Virus record (IMG/VR): IMGVR_UViG_3300042352_000626
Span: 1 to 22,882 of that record
Length of the DNA: 22,882 nucleotides
Strand: one strand, 5' to 3'
From: a virus
Made by a program: the position numbers and the translations under genes. The notes below the pieces were generated by a model. The model worked only from the letters and a program-made list of their open reading frames with translations. It was not told where the DNA came from and did not search any database. Below, piece by piece: positions 8,501-14,654 of the stretch. Every line of letters starts with the position of its first letter. Within the stretch, counting starts at the first letter, position 1.

Positions 8501-9102
8501 ACAGAACTCTCTAATGAATCACCACTCGCTTTACTTAATAAAATAGCTTGTTTTGTTACCTCTGCTAATGCTTCTTTATTTTGTAATAAATCTGGTTTTG
8601 CACTACCTACTAATTTAAAAGCATTTACTGTTTCGCTTAAGCTTGAACTTAATGTCTTATCTTGAGCTATCTCTTTAGCTTGATTTCGGTAAAATTCTAA
8701 ATCTTTTGTAGTTACACCTGTAATAGACTGCAATTCTGCTAATGATTGTTGAAATTCAGAATTTACACTAATCATTTTATAAAAAACACCAACAATAGCA
8801 GTTCCAGCAGCTGCCATTGCTGTCATAGGATTAAATAAACCACCAATTGAACTACCTAAATCTTTAAAACCACCTTTTAACTTGTCAGTCAATCCGCTTA
8901 AGCCACCTGTAGACTTATTTGTATTATCTATTGCTTTTGATACATTATTTAGGTCTTTTTCAACTTCTTTAGTGTCTAAATCTAATTTTATAGGTTTGCC
9001 AACGGCTTTTTCAACTTCTTTTGATTCCTTTTTAATTGTTTCATAATCGGTTTTAAGCTCTGATATGTCGGCTCTATACTTTATTATTATCTCGTCTGCC
9101 AT
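5536..9102 (-). CDS. Tail tape measure protein (TP901-type)
   Basis: This gene encodes 1188 residues. The N-terminal 60 are coiled coil (IIKYRADISELKTDYETIKK). A TP901-like core follows at about 110-400 (FQQSLAELQSITGVTTKDLE, SLTGTLNQFNFGAEESARVI, LAQGLEKFGAVAKANNVSVE). Several hydrophobic stretches follow, among them GILNVFTPIIDVIAEALPYI. Long charged coiled coils fill about 640-980. Near the C-terminus GTGTSDSNLAWLSKGESVIP matches the TSDS..A.LS.GE.VI motif typical of tape measures. The protein spans the tail lumen and sets tail length; by the usual 0.15 nm per residue rule, this predicts a tail of roughly 180 nm. The stop overlaps a downstream ATG as TAATG. Confidence 0.93.
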   Translation of the reverse strand: MADEIIIKYRADISELKTDYETIKKESKEVEKAVGKPIKLDLDTKEVEKDLNNVSKAIDNTNKSTGGLSGLTDKLKGGFKDLGSSIGGLFNPMTAMAAAGTAIVGVFYKMISVNSEFQQSLAELQSITGVTTKDLEFYRNQAKEIAQDKTLSSSLSETVNAFKLVGSAKPDLLQNKEALAEVTKQAILLSKASGDSLESSVNSLTGTLNQFNFGAEESARVIDVLAAGSKAGAVAIPDLAQGLEKFGAVAKANNVSVEQAVALQETLGDKQIKGAEAGTQLRNIILKLANAGKGYVNGQFDINAALEQTKNEFANIQDPIKRSQELTKLFGLESVTAGQILLDSTDKFKQYTAAVGEQGVALTQAQTNTNTFQGALTRLSNSFGAFLAGGSGILNVFTPIIDVIAEALPYIGNFFAALGSGISTFFSESQYVARIGDLFMALWNTVKEVGVAIIDVFAEIGSSFGGVSNGASIFAKVFDIAMSQVRAALEYVLLGIKTFKDVLVGALQIIKLQVQTFVDFWGAIFRGDFKGAIGVVGDYIKGLSTIFNNTFGKIKNNLIDFVKGMLKIVEPFASMFNIDINKLNKNLDKAKTVFATAAKQTQKEQQKNLATTTSGATTSVTGEAQMVSEKAGKSKKGKTAAQLEKEELDEIIKVREKAIKDLSNLDIVNQKNYIADLEARKEDPQKIAKEKEKLKQLEIKYQDDILQIITDSNNRLAEEAKVRDKNGFLVNKDILDKELSFANKTFNDIIQLQKDADRDSVKNKIDSILGEKSTLVKAFEDRKKQIEDEVTTTKEAENAKKLAIIQAERDIISAKILANDIYKQKLLDAEVSADSELIKNIIASNEDLNKQLAAQDTKYRNEKNAQEIKQEQERAARLKAQFDELFEFANNGLLIQLGFNPQSVSKFKSQVEGFAASIKQINKEGATKEEKEQATKDAILAGSAAASTAAMAAIDMVSASEKAASEERIAQLNAEKEAELAIAGDNEQKKEIIRQKYDQKIKAEKRKQFEADKRASILRVVIATAEAVIRSVVASPTTGGLPFSAIAAAIGAAQIALIASQPTPKFKDGVVGFNGVVGGVGTGTSDSNLAWLSKGESVIPAQATGQNLGLVSSLVNGDVDKYIKSHYILPAIEQKEAEVIQRSQKRIDDIESKIINRTISKTLEAMRKDNKINTNEIVTAIKKDKFTL

Positions 9103-9103
9103 A

Positions 9104-9409
9104 TTATTTCTTGTTTTGTTTTTCTAGGTTTTTTATTTTTATTTGAAATTTACGCAAAGCCGAAAAATACACACTCATTGGGCTTTGTTTAATCAAATTT
9201 TCTTCTTCTACGCTTTCACTTATATATGTTATTTGTTGTTCTATTTGCCTTTGATAGTCAAATATTAGCTTGGCTGGGTTTTTTGTTGTATCTGCTTCAT
9301 TACTTTCCGAAACACCTCCATTTGCGATTCCAAATTTTGTGCTAATATATTCAAGTTCAATGCTGATAAATTTTGCGATTTCAAAAAGTCCGCTAACATT
9401 GGCTCGCAA
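9104..9409 (-). CDS. Tail assembly chaperone, T extension (made as -1 frameshift fusion)
   Basis: The first codon shown, at 9409, is TTG and is not a likely start. The 101 codons are best read as the extension added by a -1 slip on the upstream gene, giving a fusion of about 250 residues (149 + 101) spanning 9855-9104. The extension is helical and acidic/basic mixed (LRANVSGLFEIAKFISIELE, KLIFDYQRQIEQQITYISES), ending in a Lys-rich tail (IKIKNLEKQNKK). In the lambda system the T domain links the tape measure protein to tail-tube subunits. It ends one base before the tape measure ATG. Confidence 0.8.
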   Translation of the reverse strand: MRANVSGLFEIAKFISIELEYISTKFGIANGGVSESNEADTTKNPAKLIFDYQRQIEQQITYISESVEEENLIKQSPMSVYFSALRKFQIKIKNLEKQNKK

Positions 9410-9855
9410 AAAAAAACCTCGCTATCCTCTGCAGTCATTAAAGTATCTCTTATATCTTTGGCTTTTTCAAGTAGAAACTCATTTGATATGGCTTCGTTCT
9501 TCTCATCCTCTCGTAAATATAATACAGCCATCAACTCATATAACATATTTGTGTCCATTGCAATTTGTCTTCTAATATCTAATGCCTCAACTGCAGACCT
9601 ATATTGGTTTATGTTATTAAAACTTCTTGTTGCCTCAATCCATTCATTTAGAGTAACATTTGTTATTCTATTCTGCATTTCCATTAATCTAGTAGTGTAT
9701 TGTGCGTGGTAACGTTCAAAATTAATTTGACTCATAGTATCGCTAAAACGATAATACTTATATCCACCTACTGAAGTAAATGCATAAATCATCTTTTGAT
9801 TTCCGTGTGGTGTTTTAACTTTTTTACCAAAAATGTTTTTAAATGGATTTTTCAT
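9265..9855 (-). CDS. Tail assembly chaperone, short (gpG-like) product
   Basis: This gene encodes 196 residues, largely helical (YHAQYTTRLMEMQNRITNVT, NMLYELMAVLYLREDEKNEA), with a Lys-rich start (MKNPFKNIFGKKVKTPHGNQ). It lies directly upstream of the tape measure gene, and its 3' part overlaps a second frame that lacks its own ATG. This is the layout of the lambda G/GT chaperones, which coat the tape measure protein while the tail tube assembles. A -1 slip at 9415-9409 after residue 149 makes the longer fusion. Identification is by this arrangement, not by sequence similarity. Confidence 0.82.
   Translation of the reverse strand: MKNPFKNIFGKKVKTPHGNQKMIYAFTSVGGYKYYRFSDTMSQINFERYHAQYTTRLMEMQNRITNVTLNEWIEATRSFNNINQYRSAVEALDIRRQIAMDTNMLYELMAVLYLREDEKNEAISNEFLLEKAKDIRDTLMTAEDSEVFFCEPMLADFLKSQNLSALNLNILAQNLESQMEVFRKVMKQIQQKTQPS
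9409..9415 (-). other. -1 programmed frameshift slippery site (U UUU UUU)
   Basis: Nine consecutive T on the minus strand (9416-9408) put GTT TTT TTT TGC in the zero frame, a perfect U_UUU_UUU heptamer at 9415-9409. The -1 frame has a TAG at 9424-9422, only two codons upstream of the run, and is then open for 101 codons to 9104. The open frame therefore begins exactly where the slip is expected. Confidence 0.85.
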
Positions 9856-9867
9856 TTTTTTTATTTT

Positions 9868-10215
9868 TTAAAATTCGCAAGTTTCATACAAAACATCACT
9901 TGTAAACTCACAATCATTAAATTTTAATTTTATAACGTTGGCCTCATCAAAACTACCAGCACAATTGATATATTCAATTGGTATAATAGTTCCAGTAATG
10001 TCGGTTAAAGTTAATGTAAAGATATTAGCGTTGTCAAAATTTGCCAAAATCTCATCATCTGTAAGGTATATTTCGCCTCCTTGCTCTGGCAAGTTTATTT
10101 TGCAGGTTTGCCCTTTCTTTTTAAATGAAAGTATGCAATCAACTGCTGAATGTGCCAACAAAAGATTTGTTTCGCAAATTGATGCTTCTAATAATGGATA
10201 ACAATATGAACTCAT
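9868..10215 (-). CDS. Hypothetical, possibly tail-associated, 115 aa
   Basis: Function not recognised. The first 35 residues are helical and contain Cys5, Cys13 and Cys27 (EASICETNLLLAHSAVDCIL). The rest is beta-rich and acidic (GGEIYLTDDEILANFDNANI, TLTLTDITGTIIPIEYINCA), ending in FNDCEFTSDVLYETCEF. Seven cysteines in 115 residues is unusual for a cytoplasmic phage protein. Its place directly upstream of the tail assembly chaperone suggests a tail or head-tail role, but no family signature supports this. Confidence 0.65.
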   Translation of the reverse strand: MSSYCYPLLEASICETNLLLAHSAVDCILSFKKKGQTCKINLPEQGGEIYLTDDEILANFDNANIFTLTLTDITGTIIPIEYINCAGSFDEANVIKLKFNDCEFTSDVLYETCEF

Positions 10216-10218
10216 AGG

Positions 10219-10515
10219 TTAATAGTTTGGAAATAGTTTATCATAAATCAAAGTCGCTATTACACTCACACTAATAACGACAAAAGGATAGTAAATAGGC
10301 TCAATAAATAATACTGGTAAACTCCATACACTACTCATACAAGTTGGGCATCCTATTGTAGGTTTTTTAATGTACTTATTTTTGATTATTAAATCCAAAA
10401 AGTCGTATAATTTACCGAATATCATATCTTCTCCAGAAGCTAACTTAAATGAATTAATAGCAAAAGCTACCATTAAGCTAATTGAGAATATTTCTATCAA
10501 ATTAAATAAAATCAT
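10219..10515 (-). CDS. Small membrane protein with CPTC motif, 98 aa
   Basis: I chose ATG 10515 because the in-frame ATG at 10542 is part of a TATATTTG promoter element. The 98 residues have two hydrophobic helices: residues 2-20 (ILFNLIEIFSISLMVAFAIN) and about 72-92 (PFVVISVSVIATLIYDK). Between them is IGCPTCMSSVWSLP, a Cys-x-x-Cys in a membrane-proximal loop, possibly redox or metal-binding. It lies between TerL and the tail chaperone genes, where head-tail genes are usually found. The function is not known; a holin would be one explanation. Confidence 0.72.
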   Translation of the reverse strand: MILFNLIEIFSISLMVAFAINSFKLASGEDMIFGKLYDFLDLIIKNKYIKKPTIGCPTCMSSVWSLPVLFIEPIYYPFVVISVSVIATLIYDKLFPNY

Positions 10516-10531
10516 ATAATAATTTTTTATG

Positions 10532-10539
10532 CAAATATA
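10532..10539 (-). promoter_or_regulatory. -7 element TATATTTG upstream of the membrane-protein gene
   Basis: TATATTTG (10539-10532) matches TAnnTTTG and lies 16 bases upstream of ATG 10515, overlapping the end of the terminase gene. It overlaps an in-frame ATG at 10542, so the shorter start is preferred. No good -33 element is seen. Confidence 0.5.
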
Positions 10540-10543
10540 CAAA

Positions 10544-11821
10544 TTAAATGTTAAAGTAAATATTTTCCTTTAAAATATTTCGCTTAATTAAAAAATATGT
10601 ATTAAAAGCATATCTCAAAGTATCTAAAAAGTCAGCTCTTTGTGCTAAATCATTTCTATCTTTTTTTACTAATCCTTTGTCATCAGCTTCGGTATATTTT
10701 AATTCGTATATTAAATTCTTACATTTAGGGTCAATTGATATGTTTTTGTGCCTATAAAATACAAAATTACACAATTCAATTGAAGAAATCACACTTGGAT
10801 TTGCTCTTGGAACTTCTAATCTAGTACCTAAATTAAACGCTTTTTGAATTTGTAGCCAGTTAGATAGGTTTGCGGTTGTTTCTGTACGTCCAGTTGCATC
10901 TCCTGTAAACTTTGCTCTGCTTAATTCAATTGGTGTATATCTTGCACTTATTTCATTGATTAAATCTTGAGTCTTTGCATTCTCAATCTTAATTTCATTG
11001 ATTATATTGATATAATGGTTTGTGCCTTCTTTATATTCCTGCATAACAATACAAGCTAATGGGCTTGTGTTAAAGTCAATTGAAAATATCAAAGGATATA
11101 GTGGATTATTTTCGCAAGGTTTTACGTGAATATCCTCGTTAAAATTGTGCATAGCCACATTTTGTACCTTGTCTGTAAATTGAGCTAAATATTCTTGCTC
11201 AAATGCAGTCATCGGCAAAGATAATCTGGCCTCTTCTACTTCGCTTTTATCAATAAAAGGATTAGAAACAGTAGGCATCTGAAATGATTTCCAATTATCT
11301 AACTTATTTTGATAGTTAAAAAGCTCAAAAAAATAGTGATTTTTGCCTTTTGGAGTTGATAAAAAGTAGGCGTCTCCTTTATAATCTGTCAATAAAGGCC
11401 TTATAGATTGTTCCCACGCTTCTTGTGCTTTCATTGTATTGAGCATCGCATACTCATCTAATATTACTCTATGATATTTGCGTCCCCTTACAGAATCAAT
11501 TGAGTCCAAACTCCAACAATCTAATATACCGCCTGTAATTGTTTCAATTCTTTTGTTTTGCTCATCTTTTTTAGCTATAATATCCTTACAAATTAAAACA
11601 ACCGACTTAAATACTTCTCCAAGCATTTTATATGTAGGGCAAAAATAAGCTATTCTACTACCGTGTAATAATCCAATTGCTAATTGATTGTCATCTATTA
11701 TTAATTGCTCGGCTAATGCAGTTTTTCCAAATCTACGTCCACAAGCTATAACATTAAATCTTTTTCTATCTTGTATTATTTCTTTTTGACCAGCGTGTAA
11801 ATTATTCAATAGAACTCGCAT
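10544..11821 (-). CDS. Terminase large subunit (packaging ATPase and nuclease)
   Basis: This gene encodes 425 residues. The ATPase has Walker A GRRFGKT (28-34), Walker B HRVILDEY (117-124) with catalytic Glu123, and the coupling motif FLSTPKGKNHYFF (153-165). The C-terminal RNase H-like nuclease has FSIDFN (247-252, Asp249), FTGDATGRTE (305-314, Asp308) and FLDTLRYAF (398-406, Asp400), a typical acidic triad. TerL pumps DNA into the procapsid and cuts genome ends. Its length is normal for the family. The start overlaps TerS. Unlike most long-tailed phages, the next genes are not portal and capsid. Confidence 0.95.
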   Translation of the reverse strand: MRVLLNNLHAGQKEIIQDRKRFNVIACGRRFGKTALAEQLIIDDNQLAIGLLHGSRIAYFCPTYKMLGEVFKSVVLICKDIIAKKDEQNKRIETITGGILDCWSLDSIDSVRGRKYHRVILDEYAMLNTMKAQEAWEQSIRPLLTDYKGDAYFLSTPKGKNHYFFELFNYQNKLDNWKSFQMPTVSNPFIDKSEVEEARLSLPMTAFEQEYLAQFTDKVQNVAMHNFNEDIHVKPCENNPLYPLIFSIDFNTSPLACIVMQEYKEGTNHYINIINEIKIENAKTQDLINEISARYTPIELSRAKFTGDATGRTETTANLSNWLQIQKAFNLGTRLEVPRANPSVISSIELCNFVFYRHKNISIDPKCKNLIYELKYTEADDKGLVKKDRNDLAQRADFLDTLRYAFNTYFLIKRNILKENIYFNI

Positions 11822-12302
11822 CTCTTCTTATTACTTCTATTACGGTATTTGTGTTTTCTACTTTTGTTATGGCATAATCACCCTCTATTTTTGATATTTC
11901 ACTTTGTAAATCTTTTATTGTTTTACGCAACAATGATTTTTCGCTAATGGTCAAAGGTCTTGTTATTAATTCGCCATTGCTTTTGGTTTCTTCGGTAAAT
12001 CCGTGAGTTAATTCTTTTATGCAATTTTCAATTTCTTTTTGGTAAATTTCAAGACGCTCAATTTTGCTCTTTATAATCGATTTAACGGCCTCTTTTTCTG
12101 CAATGATAGTTTCATTGAACTTTGCCTCATTAATTAAACTACGGCGCTCTGAATATGTTTCTTGAGCAATTAACCAATATTTATTAAATGATTGTTTTGT
12201 TAAGTCAAATTTAGTACAAAAAAGTATACATACATCATTATATTTGACGTTACCTTTTTCAAGCTCTTCTATAATAAAATCAATGTATATTTCTTTACTC
12301 AT
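11802..12302 (-). CDS. Terminase small subunit (putative)
   Basis: This gene encodes 166 residues. The N-terminal 60 contain a helix-turn-helix-like segment (KYNDVCILFCTKFDLTKQSF, then NKYWLIAQE). A long coiled-coil middle follows (SIIKSKIERLEIYQKEIENC). This DNA-binding plus oligomerisation layout is that of TerS, which recognises the packaging site and recruits TerL. Its identity rests largely on context: it ends 20 bases inside the large-subunit gene and is coupled to it. The sequence itself is divergent. Confidence 0.7.
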   Translation of the reverse strand: MSKEIYIDFIIEELEKGNVKYNDVCILFCTKFDLTKQSFNKYWLIAQETYSERRSLINEAKFNETIIAEKEAVKSIIKSKIERLEIYQKEIENCIKELTHGFTEETKSNGELITRPLTISEKSLLRKTIKDLQSEISKIEGDYAITKVENTNTVIEVIRRDASSIE

Positions 12303-12601
12303 TATACCAATTCTACTTTTACGTCTGTATTTTCTCTAATTTCTTTTGCTACATTTGGATTGTTATCTAAATGGATTTCAATTCCTAATGCTTTTAATGT
12401 TTTCCATTTTGGTTTGCCACAGGTAAAATACACTCTATATTGTGGTATTCCTAATTCTTTAGCCAAATCCAATGTTTTTTGATTTTGGCATTGACCAGTA
12501 ACTATATAAATTACATATATAGGATTACTTTGCTTTTTTTTCAAATATGCTTGACCTTTTTCGGTGGTCAAAGTACCATCTACATCAAAAGAAACTTTCA
12601 T
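12302..12601 (-). CDS. HAD-superfamily phosphatase-like protein
   Basis: The 99 residues open with MKVSFDVDGTLTTEKG, the HAD nucleophile motif (Asp6 attacks phosphate, Asp8 is the acid/base). Motif II is the IYIVTGQCQNQ strand (Thr35). A lysine of the GKPKWKTL stretch (79-86) fits the motif III position, and the IEIHLDNNPN acidic pair (Asp98 region) fits motif IV. The protein is at the small end for HAD enzymes and has no cap domain. A nucleotide or DNA 3'-phosphatase role is plausible but unproven. Its stop and the small terminase start overlap as TAATG. Confidence 0.78.
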   Translation of the reverse strand: MKVSFDVDGTLTTEKGQAYLKKKQSNPIYVIYIVTGQCQNQKTLDLAKELGIPQYRVYFTCGKPKWKTLKALGIEIHLDNNPNVAKEIRENTDVKVELV

Positions 12602-12604
12602 ATT

Positions 12605-12940
12605 TTAATAAATTAAATTATTATAATCGTTTAAAGCGTTGTCATCTTTTACAAATTGACCATTAACCATCTTACCAGTTCTTTTTGCAATTACATTATA
12701 AGCTGACTCCAAACAATCTTCAAGTTTTAATCCTTGCATTTCGGCTTGTATTATAATCGTAACCAAAATATCACCTAGTGCGTCAATTATTTCTGCTCTA
12801 TTATCCTCAAGTAAAGCATCATTCAACTCATTAACTTCTTCAGCTGTTTTATTCCATTGAGCCAACGAAGTTCCTTTTTCAAGTATTCCTTTTTGGTTTG
12901 CCCACTCTATTATTAATTTTTCTAATTCTTGATAATTCAT
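12605..12940 (-). CDS. MazG-like nucleotide pyrophosphohydrolase
   Basis: I chose ATG 12940 (111 residues) because the in-frame ATG at 12979 lies inside the tiny peptide gene and adds 13 residues unrelated to the family. Residues about 20-80 carry the MazG helix-bundle metal site: WNKTAEEVNELNDALLEDNR (EExxEL) and AEIIDALGDILVTIII (ExxxxxxxD). These acidic residues bind the magnesium ions used to convert NTPs or dNTPs to monophosphates. Phage MazG-like enzymes are thought to adjust nucleotide or (p)ppGpp pools; for this one the substrate is unknown. It is 3 bases upstream of the HAD-like gene. Confidence 0.8.
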   Translation of the reverse strand: MNYQELEKLIIEWANQKGILEKGTSLAQWNKTAEEVNELNDALLEDNRAEIIDALGDILVTIIIQAEMQGLKLEDCLESAYNVIAKRTGKMVNGQFVKDDNALNDYNNLIY

Positions 12941-12944
12941 AATA

Positions 12945-13013
12945 TTATTTTCTATCTCTTGCCCAAAATAATGATACAACTATTAGTATAAAACTTATTG
13001 ATAATATTTCCAT
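12945..13013 (-). CDS. Tiny membrane peptide, 22 aa
   Basis: ATG at 13013 opens a frame for MEILSISFILIVVSLFWARD followed by RK, ending TAA at 12945. It is one hydrophobic helix with a charged C-terminal RDRK, the layout of a small membrane peptide. It begins 3 bases after the upstream stop and ends 4 bases before the MazG-like ATG, filling the gap exactly, which is the main support. A small holin-like or regulatory peptide is possible. Confidence 0.55.
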   Translation of the reverse strand: MEILSISFILIVVSLFWARDRK

Positions 13014-13016
13014 ATT

Positions 13017-13310
13017 TTACTTTTTAATTACTATGCCTTCGCCACCCTCTGGGCAAGCATCGATTTCTTTTTCTTTTTTTTCTTGGCGTTCTTTTTCTGC
13101 TTGTACTGTCCTATATAAATTAAAGTAAATTCTGCTCATTAAAAGTCTATTTTTTGAGCTTAATTCTGACTCTTTATGGTGAATATTCATTATTTCCTTT
13201 GTAAATAGGTTAATTTCATCTAATCCTAATTCTTTTAAAAACTGAATGTTTCTGTCGTGTCTATTAATCTCAAAAATCTTATCCAATCTGGCCTGTAATA
13301 ACTCTTCCAT
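13017..13310 (-). CDS. Hypothetical helical protein, 97 aa
   Basis: Function unknown. The 97 residues are nearly all helical: MEELLQARLDKIFEINRHDR, FLKELGLDEINLFTKEIMNI, and a long charged helix (YRTVQAEKERQEKKEKEIDA). A short Gly-rich end (CPEGGEGIVIKK) follows. No membrane or catalytic motifs are visible. It sits just before the 22-residue membrane peptide and the MazG/HAD/terminase genes, and may be read from the promoter element at 13315-13322. Confidence 0.68.
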   Translation of the reverse strand: MEELLQARLDKIFEINRHDRNIQFLKELGLDEINLFTKEIMNIHHKESELSSKNRLLMSRIYFNLYRTVQAEKERQEKKEKEIDACPEGGEGIVIKK

Positions 13311-13314
13311 AGTG

Positions 13315-13322
13315 CAAATATA
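13315..13322 (-). promoter_or_regulatory. -7 element TATATTTG, possible leaderless start
   Basis: TATATTTG (13322-13315) matches TAnnTTTG and ends only 4 bases before the ATG at 13310 (TTTGCACTATG). Transcription would begin at or next to the start codon, suggesting a leaderless message. No TTG is seen 19 bases upstream, so confidence is moderate. Confidence 0.5.
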
Positions 13323-13330
13323 GGTATTTT

Positions 13331-13705
13331 TTATTTAATTATTAAATAAATTATTGATAATGACGCAGAAATAGATAATCCAAAAATAGCTCCTTTAATA
13401 AATGAACTTAAGCCAAAAATATTTATATTATTTTCTAATTTAGTTTCTGTATCTATTAGCTTTAATTTAGTTTCGTGAAGTTCATCACACATTTTATAAA
13501 ATTTTTCATTTTGTGATTTATAAATTTTATTTATATTGTTAATACCCTCCTCATATTTATCCAAGAAATTATCCTTTGAATAAGCAAATATTTTTTTATT
13601 ATGATTTCCAAAATCAAAAACTACAAATTCTTTTGTCATTGCTTTTTTAAACTCGAGCAATTCCATATACTCTTCTGTACTTACTATTGATGTTCCTTTT
13701 TTCAT
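13331..13705 (-). CDS. Tail-anchored coiled-coil membrane protein, 124 aa
   Basis: Residues 1-45 are soluble (MKKGTSIVSTEEYMELLEFK, EFVVFDFGNHNKKIFAYSKD). Residues 50-95 form a continuous Lys/Glu-rich helix likely to be coiled coil (MCDELHETKLKLIDTETKLE). Residues about 101-124 (FIKGAIFGLSISASLSIIYL and three more) are one hydrophobic helix at the extreme C-terminus. This gives a tail-anchored inner-membrane protein with most of the chain in the cytoplasm. Function unknown; anchoring a phage complex or a spanin-like role are possibilities, but there is no signal for periplasmic export. Confidence 0.7.
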   Translation of the reverse strand: MKKGTSIVSTEEYMELLEFKKAMTKEFVVFDFGNHNKKIFAYSKDNFLDKYEEGINNINKIYKSQNEKFYKMCDELHETKLKLIDTETKLENNINIFGLSSFIKGAIFGLSISASLSIIYLIIK

Positions 13706-13716
13706 TTTTTTATTGT

Positions 13717-14277
13717 TTATTTTTCTATATATTCTTTTAAATATAAGTCAATTACGACCTTTGTTTTTTCTAAATCTTCTTTAAATGCACCTTTTTTTCT
13801 ACAACGTGTAATCCTTTTTATAATATCAAACTCCCACGAGTTTAAATTATGGTCTTCGGCAAACTTATATAAACTACCTTTTGAATTATCGTAGTATTTT
13901 GGTGTTTCACTTGAGCTTAAATTGATAAGCAGTCTTTGTTTGTCTATAAGATTTTTTGTGTTTATAGGTTCTTTTCCAAGTTTTTTTTCAGATTCAATTT
14001 CAGTTTCTTTTTGAATTGGTTGTATAAATTTGTAGTCTTTTACAAAAGCAATAAATGTATGTGGCCCAAAGTTAAAAACCTCTTCATTTTCTAATAGTTT
14101 AAATTTAACATCGGTTACTATTATATCACCATTTCCATCAGCTATAGGATTATCTTGTGCCTCAAAATCTAAAATTTCACCTACAATACCATATAACTCA
14201 GAACCAAATTTCATTCCCACTTTTATAAAAGATAGGTCATAAATATTTTTTATTTCAAAAACATTTCTATTTTCCAT
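13717..14277 (-). CDS. Hypothetical protein with DUF3310-like C-terminus, 186 aa
   Basis: Residues 1-90 are beta-rich with a GDIIVTDVKFKLLENEE strand pair. A Lys/Glu-rich linker follows. The last 60 residues (NSKGSLYKFAEDHNLNSWEF, then DIIKRITRCRKKGAFKEDLE and KTKVVIDLYLKEY) resemble the short helical DUF3310 module common in phage genomes, with its IIKRI.R..KKG...EDLEKT pattern. That module has been labelled nucleotide-kinase-like in databases, but its activity is not established. The gene lies 16 bases after the SSB-tip gene. Confidence 0.68.
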   Translation of the reverse strand: MENRNVFEIKNIYDLSFIKVGMKFGSELYGIVGEILDFEAQDNPIADGNGDIIVTDVKFKLLENEEVFNFGPHTFIAFVKDYKFIQPIQKETEIESEKKLGKEPINTKNLIDKQRLLINLSSSETPKYYDNSKGSLYKFAEDHNLNSWEFDIIKRITRCRKKGAFKEDLEKTKVVIDLYLKEYIEK

Positions 14278-14293
14278 TTTTTTATTTTATTTT

Positions 14294-14557
14294 TTAGAAT
14301 GGCAAATCATCGCTTAATCCAGAATCATTTGTTTGAGATTTTGGTGTAAATTCCTTTTTTGGTGCTACTGGATATTCTTTTGCTTTTGAAAACACTACAG
14401 TACCATTTCCTACATAGTTCCTAGCAGTTTTTGCATCTCTTTGCTCTTTTGTTTGACTTTCCCAAGCTGAAACATTGTTTCCAAATTGGTCTACATTCTC
14501 ATTTACTGAAATAGTAATGCTCTTTTTTAACTCTTTTACGTACAAATTGATTAACAT
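14294..14557 (-). CDS. Small ssDNA-binding-like protein with SSB-type acidic tip
   Basis: The 87 residues begin with a strand-rich segment (MLINLYVKELKKSITISVNE), then WESQTKEQRDAKTARNYVGN, a VVFSKAKEYP strand, and a Pro/Lys/Ser/Asn-rich linker. The chain ends GLSDDLPF. A flexible linker followed by Asp-Asp-x-Pro-Phe at the very C-terminus is the hallmark of SSB proteins, which use it to recruit repair and replication partners. The body is shorter than a normal OB-fold SSB (about 110 residues before the linker), so this may be a minimal SSB or an SSB-mimic. Its position among replication and recombination genes fits. Confidence 0.6.
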   Translation of the reverse strand: MLINLYVKELKKSITISVNENVDQFGNNVSAWESQTKEQRDAKTARNYVGNGTVVFSKAKEYPVAPKKEFTPKSQTNDSGLSDDLPF

Positions 14558-14586
14558 TTTTTTATAATTTTAATTTTTAAATAATT

Positions 14587-14637
14587 TTACTTTATAAATC
14601 CTAATACATCTTCAATTACAATTTCAAAAACTTTCAT
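14587..14637 (-). CDS. Possible 16-residue peptide
   Basis: In the 97-base gap before the SSB-tip gene, an ATG at 14637 follows an A-rich leader and opens a frame for MKVFEIVIEDVLGFIK, ending with TAA at 14587. The peptide is amphipathic. It is too short to judge on its own and may be chance; the gap otherwise holds only AT-rich leader sequence. Confidence 0.28.
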   Translation of the reverse strand: MKVFEIVIEDVLGFIK

Positions 14638-14654
14638 TTTGTAATTTGATTTTT

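Noticed and set aside
9104-9409. Independent gene starting at TTG 9409
   Set aside because: The start is a TTG inside the U-run, with no leader; the frame is better explained as the -1 frameshift extension of the upstream gene.
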